From Albula goreensis (lineage: Eukaryota > Chordata > Actinopteri > Albuliformes > Albulidae), in assembly GCA_022829145.1 (NCBI GenBank), contig CM040741.1:54680180-54744179 (forward strand): a DNA stretch of 64,000 nt, in the 5' to 3' direction. The notes beneath the pieces are model-generated. The model was not told where the DNA came from and ran no database searches. It worked only from the letters and a program-made list of their open reading frames with translations. Made by a program: the position numbers and the translations under genes. Shown here in pieces: positions 14,978-29,954 of this stretch (the first letter of the stretch is position 1; the number at the start of each line of letters is the position of its first letter).

Positions 14978-16489
14978 GGCTGTGGCAGCCAGATCCTCTT
15001 GTGGCAAGAAAAAAAAATTGTCCGCAATGTAACAGTCCTAACAAGTATGAACAACCTGATTATTTTCCCTTCACTTAAAATATTGTATTGGCTCACTTTA
15101 ATATAAAAACAGATGATTCCTCTTCCTTTGTGTATTCAGCTCCCATCAACAACTGGGCCTCCAGTCCAATAGTGATTCACTATGAACTTGAATTTCACCA
15201 TAAACTGCATGTTAATTTCACACTGCGATAAGGGCACCTGACAGAGCCTCTCATAACCTCATTGCATTTGCTCTGAAACTTTCTTTGACCAAACTCTTAC
15301 TGCACTGCATGTGCTCTACTTTCTCTTACAACACTATATTACTAGAATTGAGTTTAACACTATTTATTGTACCTTATTGTACTTGTGTTTGTCTTGACAA
15401 TGCACTTTGACAATAAAAATATGGGCAAAAATGTGCTATGCATGATGAGTAATTTAAAACTTCATGGTTAAGACTCCAAGATATGTTAAAGGTTTTTCAC
15501 TTGATGTGTGATTGCTCTGGTCTTGGATTATTCTGAATGTTATTGTATTCACCTGCCACTGTTCATGAACTTCCCAGCATGCATCTGGAAAGACGGAGCT
15601 GAGCTCCAGCACTTGACCTAGCAGAAACTATTGACAAGATAATGGGATGGGTTTTTAGGAGGAAGACAGAGGGAGCAAGGGGTGGGGACTTGATTCGTGC
15701 TGAAAAAGAAAGGGAAACCTGATGAGTCCATCTATGATTCCCAGAGGGTGCCTCCTTGCAGACACATGATTGGTCACTGAAAAAATCAATTTTAAGGCAG
15801 CTAATGATCCTGGAACTGAATCTTTCAGTCTCTGCAGTAAGCAAAGTCTTTCTTTATTTATTTCTGTGAAGAACTCAGGAGTAACGATTTTTTTGACTGG
15901 AGCCAGGCAGCGGGCACAGATAACATGCCCCGTCTCTTCTCCTCCCCGTCCAAACATCTGCTAATCTACTTCTGTCCCACGCAGAGAGAAAGTGAGAGAG
16001 AGAGAGAGCTTCAGATCATGTTTCTACCCGCTCAAATGGCTATTGAGCGGCCCAGCCAGCTCTTATCTGTGGTTTGAATCAGGAGAAATTAGAGTGGAGT
16101 GTAGCTGGCAGGGGCTTGGCTTAGAGAGCAGGTTAGCATTGCTACTTGGTTTCAGTGCACTCTGGATCAGTGTGTGAGTGTATGTGCATCTGTATGTATG
16201 TATTTGTGTGTGGGGGGGGTACATTCTTAGGGGTATTTGGCCTGTCAGACTTGCAGGGTCTCAAAATCCAATTTTGACAGCACAAAACAGGAACACTAAA
16301 TGCAAACATTCTGTTGATCAGTAACACAACTGATCAAGCATTAAGGCATTTTAATTATTACAAAAGCTGTATCTATTTTTCAACCATTTTTAAAAAAAAA
16401 TGTTTGTGTATGGTAGTGTGGTATAGTTGATATTGTCTGTGCACCTATGTGTTCTGTGTGTGTATATTGTAACTTGAAACATAATCTGT

Positions 16490-16588
16490 ATGTGTCTGTG
16501 TGTGTCAGTGTGTTTGTGTGTTTGTGTTTGTGTGTGTGTGTGTGTGTGTGCGTGCATGTGTGAGTGTGTGTATGTGCATATGTGTGTG
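16490..16588. repeat. (TG)n microsatellite region
   Basis: TGTGTC, TGTTTG and a pure TG core near 16530-16550, with decayed TG sequence on both sides. TH-rich chance frames on the minus strand arise from it. Confidence 0.95.
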
Positions 16589-17271
16589 GTATGAATGCAC
16601 AGTACAGACATATATCTGGTTGAGAACAAATAAACAGAGTAGTGCCAGGGTGTATTTAAAAGAATGAAATACCCTCAGGGTCTCCATGTCATTATACACT
16701 ACAAGCCTCCATTGATTGACTGCACTGAACTGCCATAGAGGGGAGTTTCCCCTGTAGCCCACAGGTAACAATCGCACTGCATTTACTCTTATTTATTCTG
16801 ACTCTGCTCTGAGGGGAGATTAGTTATTGGCCTTCCAGATATTAACATCCAACGGATACAGCCATGTCTGGGGACAGACAGTCACACCAGCTCAATCTGT
16901 ACCCTCCACTTCACACACTGTGCTTCATTTTGTGAAGAAAATTCCCCCAATTGAAATAAAACAAAGGAAACTCCAGAGAAATGCTCTTCATTGAAATTTT
17001 GTCTGGCTTGTGACTCTTATTACTATTATTATGCACCAGTGCTGAAGTGGAAAAGTAATCAAGTACTGTGACAGCTGTCTGTGAGATGCTAAGGCTAGGT
17101 ATCTCCAAAAAATGACATATATACAGACAGGAATAGAATTTATAAGGCTGACATATGTAAGTTTGAAATCGATGCCACCATGTCCGCTTAGTTCGTGTTA
17201 ATAACAGTGCCTAATAAATACAATTCATCTAACTAGATTTAGACATGTATTTTCTTTCAAACTGGAAAAAG

Positions 17272-17276
17272 GAGAG

Positions 17277-17307
<31 letters not shown>

Positions 17308-17323
17308 AGGAAAGAGGGAAGAG

Positions 17324-17374
<51 letters not shown>
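17272..17374. repeat. (GA)n microsatellite, long purine tract
   Basis: About 100 bp of nearly pure purine: GA repeats, a GGAAAGAGGGAAGAGAAAG interruption, then about 45 bp of perfect GA. Such mirror-repeat purine tracts can form triplex (H-) DNA. It lies 700 bp downstream, in gene direction, of the donor at 18070. Confidence 0.95.
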
Positions 17375-17381
<7 letters not shown>

Positions 17382-17940
17382 GAAAAAAAGAAAGAGTATG
17401 ACACAGACAGAAAGGCAGTTGAAGAGTGAGGATAGTGACAGGATTGCTGAGCTGAGCCATCACGCGGGAAGCCAGTTCAGATACAGTCATTTTCTATTCA
17501 TTCAGTCTGCAGACAGCCAGTGTCTGGGACACCCAAGCAAATAGGGTTTACTTGTGTTCTCTCCGAGAATACACGGCTGTTGTCTTGCGTTTGTCCCTTG
17601 TGTCTTTTTACCACAGGGTTAGTGTCAGAGATGTATGTCAGACACCAAGATTCAACATCAAGGAATGTGTCAGAGTTTGTCTTTTCGGCTCTGGGTTGTA
17701 ATGATGCTCTGAGACCTGGAGCCAGAAACACAGCATAAACAATAACACTCTTAACAGTACTCTATCAGTTCAATGGTGACTTTATGAGCTTTTTTGGAAG
17801 CCCTTTGTGTCTAACAGGACTTGCTGTGGGCTGACAGAGAAATTCTGCTCTCATTACTGGTGGATAGGGAAGCTGGTAAACTCTCTACTGAATAATGTAT
17901 TTATTTGATTTGTGACAGTGTGATGGAAAAGCCTGAGGGT

Positions 17941-17965
17941 TTGTGTTTGTGTGTGTGTGTGATTG
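17941..17965. repeat. Short (TG)n tract
   Basis: TTGTGTTTGTGTGTGTGTGTG, about 105 bp inside the intron from the donor at 18070. Confidence 0.85.
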
Positions 17966-18026
17966 TGTGCTGTTTGTTTCATTCTTACTCTGTCCTCACC
18001 ATGTGTGTCTGTTTTATTTCCATTCA

Positions 18027-18326
<300 letters not shown>

Positions 18327-20887
18327 TTAATGTCATAATCCAAACTAGACATACATATCGGACAGTCTTACCTGTACAGTCAAACCTAAGAGATATGAAT
18401 AGATAAGGAATGGAGGCTGTCTGAAACATTACATTTTCCCTAACTTTAATGGTAATGCAAAACACACAATTTTGAAATGTAAATCCTTAATTGAACAGAA
18501 TTGTTACTGAAACTGAAACTTTACATTTAGAAGGGTACATTCATATTCTACCTATAAATCTTATTTCAATAAACAATCATCTGAATGTCAAATCATATTT
18601 TCTGTCCAGTAACCACTACCTTTGGCCTCCTTCCCTCCCTTTTTTAATTGGTTCTTGTTTTTCTCTTTATTTTGTATCAAATACAGTTGACATTCCCATT
18701 ATGTATTCTTTAGCCACTGTATTCTTAAATAAAAATTGAGAGTAAGTCTATGCTGCAGTGTAATTGTTTGTGTTGCTTTTGGTTTCATATCCATCTGCAA
18801 AATGAACACCATAGCTGAGGAACTTTTCCTTTTCTACTGCTTTGCACATGGGCTGGTGACCTTCAGGCCACACAATACTATACAATTAAAGAAGAGCTGT
18901 ATCTTTCACAAATGAGTGCCGGTAGTCTGTGAGCAACTTAATGTTGGAAGGAGAAAATGTAGCAGTAATCCAAGGAACCCTTCCTAATTTAAACCCTTTT
19001 TGTGAGACAACTGTAATTGTATCTCACTGCTTTTCACAGCTCGGCAATAACAAGGCCAGAGCTCAAACTTGAAAATATGAGGGCTTTGACTGCACATGTG
19101 GTAAGCCTCTTCACCATCTACTCCAGCTACTCAAGATGCAACACTGAAATCTATTTACAGCACTCTATATTCACTACAGCAATCATTATACTCTCCACTC
19201 AGACTCTGAAACTCAAAGACAAATATTTTGATCAACAGGATCCCGTTCCTTCATGTACTCAACATCTCATCCCCATCATTCCCCAATCCTCTACAAACAA
19301 GTATAGAAATTTAAATATAAATTGAATAGCAACCCCTCTAACGCTTGTTCTGCTGATGAAACTGATAGACCACTTGTATTCATCTTGTTACTTGTGATGT
19401 TAATATGTGGTATGAATGTTTGGTTTCTGTAATTTTGTTTTAGTTTTATTAATGCATTCATCACTATTATGTATTGTACTGTCTGTTCACATGAATCTCA
19501 GACTACTCAGAATTGGAACCCATAAGCATCTGGTCCATCAATGGATTTACACTTCTTCCTGGCACCAACTGCATCTGTTCCTTTATTCATAGTTAAAGAA
19601 ACATGAAATTTCCCCTTTTTAAACACACTGGAGATCTGACAGAGGAAAGCTTTCATGCCTTTTTCTTTACTTTTTAACCAGAGGGTTTGTAGTTGATTGA
19701 ATTCCACAGATATTTCTGCCACACAACTCTAAATTATTTTGTTGGCTTTCCCTGTAATTATACCACTCTTTCATCAGCGTCCTCTTCTTGACACCCTGAT
19801 GTCATCAGAATATGCGAGATCAAACAGACACCTTTACAAACTATCCATTTGAATGTCACCACTGAGAAAGAGTATGCTTTTTATAGCACTGCACCCAGAG
19901 TATAAACTGTGGACATCAGCTGAACAAATGCTATGAGGGCATATGAAACGAAAATACTGGAAACTCAATAAGATGATGGTGAAATGCAGTACCAATCCTG
20001 AGAAGAGTCCAGTCACCAGAGCCTGCATCCCTCAGATCCTGCACGGCTGTACCACAGCTCTCCCTCACTGGAGACAGAATAACAAGCCCGCGCTTCACTC
20101 CATTAATCACCCCCCGAACTGATCTGCTCTTTACGATGAACTGACAGACATAAATTATTGATTGGCATGCAGGAAAGAATGGTGAGACAGCGGACATTTT
20201 CTTGGCAGAAGGTTTATCACTCCATCAGTAATTCATCCTCATTCCTCTGTTTCCACTCGTTGTTCCTTTTCAGACCCAGCCTGTCCAGCCAGGCAGCATC
20301 AGTTATTCTGTAATACAAGCCGTAAATACTGTCACGATGCTAACCCTGCATGATGTCACAATCTCTCATCTCACTGGCAGTGACATGAAGGCTGGGCCCC
20401 CAGGGGACTCTTCTCACCCATTTAGGGCCATGATGGACAAAAAAAAAGAAATCTCAATCATGGGTATATCATTCCACAGCTACAGCAGAAAAAAGTGTGC
20501 TTTATTTCCTTTGTTATCACACAATTTATTTGATCAATTTGTCTTTCTACTTTAGCAGACAACCTTCTCAGTCTTAGGTGGTAATGGAGCGTTTTCCATA
20601 TTCACAGAGTCCGTTGGCTCTGTGCTTTATCTACAGCTGTGCTATTGGTGGAACTCCTGTTAGCTGAGAGACTATATTCACTAAATCATGAGATAAAGAA
20701 TTTGAATTGTACTGTAATGCAAATTTAAAAAAATCTTACTCATCCCTCCTTTAGAATAAGGGTGGGCTATAGAGTCTAATGCATCAATTTATTTTTTGTG
20801 AATCAATTTCATGTGTTATTTGTGCATCATCCATGGCACCCAGGGCTCATAATCTGTTCCCTGAGCTCAGAACCCTGCCCAGAACCC

Positions 20888-20903
20888 TGATCTGATCTGA
20901 TCT

Positions 20904-20959
<56 letters not shown>
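20888..20959. repeat. Compound (TCTGA)3-(CT)n-(CA)n microsatellite
   Basis: Three CTGAT pentamers grade into about 43 bp of CT and then about 12 bp of CA before CGGTGC. Confidence 0.95.
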
Positions 20960-21232
20960 GGTGCATTGTTTTGAATCGGCACGGTTTTGGATATCAACAG
21001 TTTTTTTTTGTGATGTCTGACTCCCTCACCCTCACACCAATGATTTCTGTGAATAGACAGTAAGTATAGACTTTTGATGTTTCTCTCTGCATTGTATGCA
21101 TCTTTGTGTGCAACTGATGAAAAATGCACAATGCTGGCTATCTGGCTCAGAGCGTTGTTATCCCCTTCAACCTGACATCATGTCTGATAAAAAAATATAA
21201 CAAATAAAATTATCAGAGACCCATGAAACTGT

Positions 21233-21255
21233 AATAACAATAATAATAATAATGG
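21233..21255. repeat. (AAT)n microsatellite, short
   Basis: AATAACAATAATAATAATAA, about six units with one interruption. Confidence 0.85.
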
Positions 21256-24200
21256 CTTTACAATATTTACACACTTTTTGATTATCTCTTCATAATTGTT
21301 CCCTCTTTTAATGTCCTTGAATTTCCATAGCTTGTGAAAAAACGAAAGCAAGACAGTCTGAAACTATAGCACTGGTGGTCTTGTGTGGTCATGCTGACAT
21401 GTTCTTTGGGCTTGAAAGCCAGACAACAGTGCTTTGATGCAAGCATTCTAGGATGTTATTTGAAGCAGGACTGTTATCAACTGCCAATCAGAGATAAAGA
21501 CCACAACTAAGGCTCTGACTCTGTGATTCACAAGCCAATGCTTTGTTTCCTATTTATTTTTTATAGGATTACAGAAAGGGAAAAAGACATAGATTAAATG
21601 ATAAAGCAATGAAATATAAAGAGAGGTGGACAGAGATAGGTAGGTAGAGGGTGAGAGTTAAAGGAATTCTTTTTATTTTAGGAAAGATATTTTAACGCAT
21701 TCTAAGAACCATGTAATGAAACCAAATCGACCCTGTTAGAAAAGGTGATGATGCAAGAAAAGCCAGATAATTTGAATACAATGAGAGATAGTCACAGCAG
21801 TCAAAACAGCTCAAAATGTATTTTATTTATCCCTTATTTGTTGAAAAAATACCCATTAAGATTTTTATCTCTTTTTAGAAGGGGGGCATCATTGCTATCA
21901 TGAAATCCTTATGTTTTTAGTGCAGTGACATCTTTTGAAATGCGGATTTATGAGTTATAAAACATAAATTATATAAAATTGGATTGGTCAATGTAACTCA
22001 AGTTGGCTAATGGCAATACAATAATCTTCAGATTAGCTATCAATGCATACATTTGGTAACTTCCTTCTTCGAAAGAGAAATAATTTCATATTTTTGCTCA
22101 TTAGTGAGCACAACCATTTTTCTTTTCACTGAACATATTTTAAGCATTATACTGTATATGCACATGCCTTTTTTGCTTGATTTTAAATGTTGAGTCTTAA
22201 ATGATTATGTTCAAAAACATGTCTGGGGTGCCCTTTCATTTATTTTTAATTTCAGGGACACTTTATACACAGCTGTTCTTATTTGCGCTGTGGGAAAAGA
22301 TAGGCTAAGTGAATTCTAATGTTCAGTTCTGTATTATGACAGTAGCAGCTAAAGCACGCTTAATTTTCATTGTATAGACATTCCTATTTCATCTGTTATT
22401 CTATATCTGGACAATACATTAAAATCCATGTGGCCCCAGCTAATCTTGAATGCTGGATGCACAAGGTCTAGACACGCAGAATAATATAGTATATGTATTT
22501 TCTGCACAATGTCCTGGCTGTGATTATGTTCAGACATGTCATGGATTATTTTTACATAATTATGACTTCCAAAACATGACTTTGAAAGGGCATTCCCTTT
22601 ATGCAGCGCCAGTTATGCTGTAGAGATATTCAGAGAAGTGTGAGAAGCACTTTCTGTGTTCTCAAGTGAGCCATGAGTACATGCAGAGGAAGAGTCGCCT
22701 CCTTCACTTATGAAGTGTGAGGTCAAAAACCACAACCAGCTCTGCTCAACATCATCCTCAGTGTAGAAGGCATGAGAGAAGACTGCCACCACAGACCTCA
22801 CTCTACATGACATTTATATTCAAATTTTGACTCAATATGGATGACACAATCCTGATGGGACTGACAAAAAAGTTGTATTGCTAAAAAATGGCACTACTAT
22901 ATAAACAAGTAGTTACGATTTACTTAAAAAAGCTATAATTTTCCCATTATGTGTCCATACCAGAATCTGTTAAAAAAAAGTCTAGGCAGGCCAATTGGAT
23001 CGCCAATGGAAAGAGTTATCCACTAGCAGGACAGAAATTGACAAGATATGTGACAGAAAATCCAACCAAGCTGCAGCAACAGCTACCAGGGAGAAAGTTA
23101 TGTAGAAACGGCAGGGTTGGTGTGGAAAACACTGTTCACTGTAATGGATTGTGACGTTTTGATTAAACCGAGTGAAAATGACCCCTTGGTGTGGAGGCTC
23201 TGTTATACAGCAGAAGTAGTGTCAGACCTACTCGAGCCAGGTACTATTCCCAAAACAATGCACTTCAAACTGTACTCTCATCTTTCCCTAGCCTCTTTAA
23301 ATCCTCTTCTGTTCAACACTCGTTTAATGGGATATGTTTACCTGCCTCTTGTATCATTTTAATAGCCCATATCATTTTTCTTTGAACATCCCATGAGATA
23401 TTCAAGCTCTTACCTACAGCAAGGACATAAACAATAAATCAATGAACGGCCACACAGCTCCAATTAGAAGTTCTCAGTCATGCTCTGATTGACACATTTC
23501 TTCATATTATGCATGCAAAAATGTTATTAAAACTGTGGTCTTGGCTAATGACCTTGGATACCAAACTCAAAACCCAAAAAGACCATATTTTTATGGACTT
23601 GATCAGTCTCATGCCATCTAAAGACTAAGACCACAAGATTGAGACTTTGCCTCTGGTCCACAGGCTTCAGAGTAAGCAGGATAAAATAGGTTTCCATCTA
23701 AAATACAGATCAATAGCAGATGTTTGGAACCATGATGTATTCCTCTTTAAGTCCTTTTTCACATCTGATGTGCCTATACTGCAAAAATTCTGCACCAGAA
23801 TCCAACATATATCATCACGCACACATCAAAGTAATCTGCATGAATGTCTTTAAATGCACAGTCTTCCATAATTTCATCAGTATGCTTATAAAGAAAACAA
23901 CCACTAAACAACTACAGAAAGATGTTAATGACAAAGCCATTGTGTAAACCCAGCTGTTTTCTGACTGAGGAGCTTTCTCCAGCGCAACCAGCTGAGCTTC
24001 ACAATGTTTAACCTCATACTGAGACGGGATCCTCTTTCTGGGAAAAACAAGATATCCTATAATGAAATCCTCTCAACGAGACTCAACGAAATTCATGATT
24101 TGACAGATTTTTTCCTAGTATTTGAACATAGCAGTAATCTCTCTGTTGAGACACCACAAGAGCAACTTTAACTGTGCTTGAGTTGCATGGTGGATGGATT

Positions 24201-25583
24201 ACAGGGGAGAGTGAGAAAAAGAAATACATGTGATTCTTGCCTGAGCTACAGCCCTGCTCCCTGTTGATAGAGAAATGAGGGTTTCTGTTCAGTGACATTG
24301 ATTAATGATCTGGCAGATCTGAGCAACCTATTGATTGGCAAAAACACATGGCAACCCAAAATGTAACATGATTAAACCAGAATTTAAACATCAGACACAC
24401 CTCATGCTGAAGAAAAAAAAAACAAGTGAACAAATTTCAATTCTGAACAAACTGACACTTTGACAGACACTTTGAGGTGGTAAACTAGATTTGTGAATTG
24501 AGTTGGTGGATTACAAAAATATAAGTAACATATTGTTCATACAGCACAGGCACTGGTGTGAAAGGGGAAGGAATTCTGTATTGCATTTTGTTTTTCTCCA
24601 ATGAGGCATGTGGCAGGATATGAGAGATATTCAGGTTGAGTCAAGGCAGGTAGCTGTACTTATCCAGAGTGTCTATATATTATTTTTCAATGCCTCTGAT
24701 AACAGCTGGTGGATGCCGCTTCTCAACACCAGTGTGCAAGATAAGCTCTGTTCTCTCAGTGTGCGTCCAAATTTATCTTCCCCAGGAAAGCAATGCATCA
24801 ACTGTGCCTTGGCTGCCCCTCCATCAAGTCTGACTCAAGCGTGAACACGGAGGAACACTAACATAAATCCTCTCACGGGCTCTTTTCTACTGTGCTGTGT
24901 GAAGAACGACAGAAAGAGTTGTGTAATCTGTGCTGGTAAGAAAACTGGAGTATAGAAGAAAGTGCATAATCTGCATAATCGAAGGCCAATAATTTTAAGT
25001 TGTATTGAAAACTCTCTATGAAGAAATCACATCAGAAGTATGGTATTTACTTGTGACCACTTTTTTTTGTTTAAATCAAAGCCATTGTTTATGAAAAACC
25101 AAACATTAATCTGTGTACTACAGCCATTTAATGTATCATGTATCAACCCCAGTGCTTACAATTGGTATTTGTATGAAACTTGTTCAGGAAAGTAAGTATT
25201 TCTCTTCTCTTTAAATGAGTCTACAGAGGGAACAATGCTGTTGCAATTCTCCAAATGCAGCAGCCATCTAACTACAAACTGGAATTAGAACTGCAGGGTG
25301 AGATTCACTAAAACATTAGCAGCCAAATAAATCATGACCAAGGAGGAGAGGGAGAGGCATAGGTTGTGAGGTACATCTGGAGGGAATGAAGAAATTACAA
25401 TTCACTAGAGTCAGCCTTCAGACTTTTCCTGTTAAACCTGGTATGTAACAACACATCACCTGTACTTTCCAAATCTGGAGATGTCTAAGTTTACTTCAAC
25501 ATGTCTGCAATTACAGCACATTACATGCAAGATTTCATTTCTAGCTTTTGACTTTTGAACATTTTCACAGCACATCATTTTAA

Positions 25584-25587
<4 letters not shown>

Positions 25588-25630
<43 letters not shown>
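25588..25630. repeat. (CT)n microsatellite
   Basis: About 40 bp of uninterrupted CT between TAATCTGT and CCTCATGCAC. Confidence 0.95.
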
Positions 25631-28600
25631 ATGCACATGAACACATGCATACACAATATGAATGAACCTTTGCTGCATCAGATAGTTATTGACTGCTCCC
25701 ATTACTGTCCCACTGACCTCTCCTTGCCAGGCATTCTCTATCAAAGGGCAATGACATGCTCATATTTCATCCTCAAGGAATCCTGACACAACATAAGGCT
25801 TTATCTGTCCCTAAATTAAATATCTGAGGGAAGCATTGTCCTTGGTGAATGGATGAAAGCACCTCCTAGGCAGAACATTTCATTCCAGACCTAAGGCATC
25901 TGGTATGGGAATTAAACAACCTCCAAGCTAATAGAATGAAAAAATTAAATTCACAAATGGATGATATGTTATTTTTTTATGTATTATTCACATGTCTAAT
26001 CTAACAAGGCAAGTGATGCAGGAGTGAATCAGCACAAATCGATTTAGTCTGCCTTAACTTACCGGTACCCGTGCAGCAGTATTGGAATAAAAAGTTTCAC
26101 AGATAAGGTTGGGAAATTCAGTAGAAGAGAAATGGGCATGTTATAGATAAGCTTTCTCTCTTTTCCTCTCTCTTTGAATGTGATTTCATAGCAGACCCAG
26201 GGACTGGAAAGGAATGGACAACTGAGTGTGATTCATGCAGAACCTGTGTGCCCATGTAGCAGAGTGTGATGGGTCTGACTCACAGATTCATTAAAGATTC
26301 CAGGTAAGGTTTTAGTCATAGAGTAAGAGGATTCCAGGGGGCGGTGCTTTGGACTCTACCATTTGATAATCTACAGCAGAGTTCTGAGTGCTGCTGCTTT
26401 CTGAAAAGGGAAACAGAACACTGGCAGTGTTCATTTACTTCCACTGTTACCTGTAAATAGGATTCCATGTGCTTTCATGGACTAGGTGGGTAGCCCAAAC
26501 AAATGTTCACATCAGTTAAAAATACACAGCATATGCACAGTGACAGTCAGATTTATTAAAACATTAAGTGTGGTTTTGGATAATAATTGGCCACATACTG
26601 TAGGGTTTACTAACCAGGTACAAAAAAATTCCAAATCATTAACTATGTTTTAAGCAAAGATCTGCTTGGCACTTTTCCCTTGATTCATTATCAATTTGTC
26701 ACAGTTACATGTGTAACAGGGTTGTATGCAGTAAAACAGTGATGGGATTTAACAAAACTGTGCAAAATCTGACTAAATCCAGTAATATGACACATAACTG
26801 CATCAGTATTTCACAGCTATAGAAAATATTTCAAAAATTGCAAAATTATTTTAGGCAATTATTTTAGGTATCTGGCAAGCCTGTTACTTTTGTGTCCCTG
26901 TCTTTAAACTTGTATATAAACCACAGAGGAAATGAGAATATACGCCACTTTTACATTTACTTGATGAATTCATCCTGTCTTAGAAACTATAACCAACTAC
27001 TATTTTACATCTTCTCATATGCATGCAATTTCCATTAGCACAGAATAGATACAAGATTCTCTACATAAGAGTACATAAATATTATTGGGAGCTTTTTCAA
27101 TTTCACCTTGGATAAGATGTTCACCTTAAAATGCAACAATTGTAATTATAATTTGATAGAGTACACTACACGGCTACTCCCATGAATTGTAAAGAGAGAG
27201 ATTAAATGGCTTTACCTTTACATACCAACTCCATTGAATTTCATGCAAAAAAATCTAGTTATGTATTGCACTTCCAGTCTGTGTAGTTTGCACCAGTTTA
27301 CATAAGGTGGACCGCAGCATCTGTCAGTACTGCATTCGCAAGGTGAGAATGATGCCCTCCCTGGATACAGGATATACCTGAAGCATCAGGTAGGACGCTG
27401 GTCTGTATTTGAACTTACAAACTTGTAATGAAACTATAAATTACAACTGTTGGAATGTTACTGAGTTGCTCCCTGTTGAATCTGTTTATGCTCATACTCA
27501 TCTCTAATGAGACATATTAGCACTGCCGGCAGAAGGGATTCATTCCACCTGGCCCTGCTACTGGAATATTTTCCTGTTTTTTGTCTGTACTGCATTAAAA
27601 CGTATTATACTATCAGCCTCTGAAAATGATGCCATTTTTGTTTTATTGCTTTTTGCAGTACTGAAAATGTGTATTTTATGCAGCATTGGTGGATGGCCAT
27701 TCTCATACTACATATTTTGGCATTTTATTTTTATGGTGACTCACACCATTGCAGGAATGTACATGGTTTTGACCAACCAACAGATTGTCTGTGTACCAGC
27801 TCTCCATAATCATACGCTCTTAGTATATTCATCACTAACGTCAATGAATATTGAATAAGTATTTTTTCTTTTGCATTGTTGTAAATCTGGTGCTCATTCC
27901 TCTCATGCTCATTAGTGCGTGTATGGGTTGGTTCCTGGCCCATCTATTCCCTGTCCTCCTGTAGCTCGGGCTGGAAGGCAGAGCCTATTCTGAGCCAGAT
28001 TCTCTTGGATAGCCTCCAGGTTTGCTCAGTGTTCAGACAGTGTCAAAGTGATCTTTGTGCAGATGATGAACTTGTTTAATAACAGAGATTATATGGAAGA
28101 TGGAGAGGAAGACCTGGTCATCTGGGGTTGTAGTTTAACATGGGAAAGGGTGAGACAGTGCAGTGGGTAAGGCAGTATTCCTGTTATGTGTTGTACTAAT
28201 TCAAAGACAAGCAGGTCAGCATCAGGCATTTAAGGCAGCAAGAGCAAACAGTAACTAAGGATGCTGTGACCACACAGGTTTTGTCCTATACACTATAGCC
28301 GCCACATTAATTTGACTTATTATGAATATGGCATTTTTTTAATGGCGTTTTAATCTTGATATGGAAGAGGAAGTAAGCCAATGAATATTTGTACTGAGAA
28401 ATGTATACAATTTTGGTTAAGTGTCATTTTCTTAAATTGTTGGCTTTTGTAGTGTTTAAGTAGGTAAATATGATTGTGTAACATACAAAATACATTCTGT
28501 GGCAGTTGTAGTCTTTAGTTATCAGCCAGAAAATTTTGGCTGGTGCAATAACCATTTAACATGTATGATTGTGTGGGCTTAGCTAGCTAGCTAACTAGTA

Positions 28601-29931
28601 GTAGTAATAGTTATAATAATAAGTTATGATAGTTATAACAATAAGGCAATTAGTAATAGTAACTACAATTACTACAATTAAGGCTAAAATGCTAAACCAA
28701 ACCACACAAAAAACTTAAAGTGACTAGTATGGTTGCAATAAATCTGACAACAGATATAAATGCTTAGTTTTTAGAGGCTTCTAAGTGACAACATATCATT
28801 TTTTTTTTTCATAAATGCCATGGACCAGGAGATGAGGAGCCAGGAGCATGGCTTTATTTTAACAGAGTTTCTTTAGTTGGGAAAATGACAACAGTAATAT
28901 TGTCCATCAAGGTGGTCCTTTTTTGCAACTGCAGTAGTTACCATCATTTTGTAACCTTGGAATAATCTGCGCATGGTTCATCACTATTTTTTATTGTAGA
29001 ATAAAGCTTTGCAGAAAAAAAAATCTACATTTGATGTTGGTAGTTTTTAATTATATTCACTACTCCAATAAGTAAGAGGCCAAGGTAATTGTATACTTAC
29101 TGCAAACAGCATAGTATGCTGTATCCTATTTTGGCTTGTGGAACTCATTAATGAAATGCTACCATTTCAATCAGAACTAAAATACAGTACAACAGCATCA
29201 GCTAAAATGTTTAACACCTTAATCATTAGACTATTAAATGGATTATACATTATTATTTTCATGTGAAAATGCTGAATGCCTTAGGGAAGACTTTAGTCTG
29301 TTTTTATTTAATTGAATGTTCAAAGTGAGCCAATGTGATATTTAAAAATGTGAGAAAACTTAAAAATTAACCATGTACAACAAGCACCATCTTCATGTTT
29401 CTGCAGCACATAGAAAACAGCAGGAACAAGTTTTTCCATTAGGCTTGATCTTCATACTGAGTGGGGACACCACAAGGCCAGCTATTCTTTATTTATAATG
29501 ATGGGATTTGATATGAACTTTTCAGAGATAGAAAATTAATTTCCAGGGAGTCATGGAAACTAAGCTTGGTAACTCATGTGGAATACAAACGACTGCCACT
29601 TTACTACCTAGTCATTTCTACCTTTTCATGGTTGGTTCAGATTGAATAATATGATAATTTACTTGGATAAGGCTTGATTGACATGACTGGAAAACTGAAA
29701 TGTTAAAAAATGACTCCCTTTCTCCTTCCCCATCTCTTCCTGGATGAATAGTCCTTGTATTAACTGATTAGAAAATCTGGGTATTGAGGGACCATTCTTA
29801 TCAAAGCAGAGGGAAGAGGGCCAACATTCATGAGCTTTGAAATTACAAGTCAAATTGTACATTTGACAAAAATATTTCAGGTAAATGTTTTATTATGTAG
29901 TGGTTTTCAACATTTAGTGAGTATTTTACAA

Positions 29932-29954
29932 CATGCCTCAGAATCTGAGGCATG
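29932..29954. repeat. 23-bp near-perfect palindrome
   Basis: CATGCCTCAGA, a single A, then TCTGAGGCATG: 11-bp arms fully complementary about one central base. It is isolated, with no recognisable element around it. Confidence 0.9.

Noticed and set aside
16390-16777. His/Thr-rich minus-strand frames
   Set aside because: Produced by the TG microsatellite at 16490-16588.
17257-17490. Ser-Leu repeat protein on the minus strand
   Set aside because: Translation of the GA microsatellite, not a gene.
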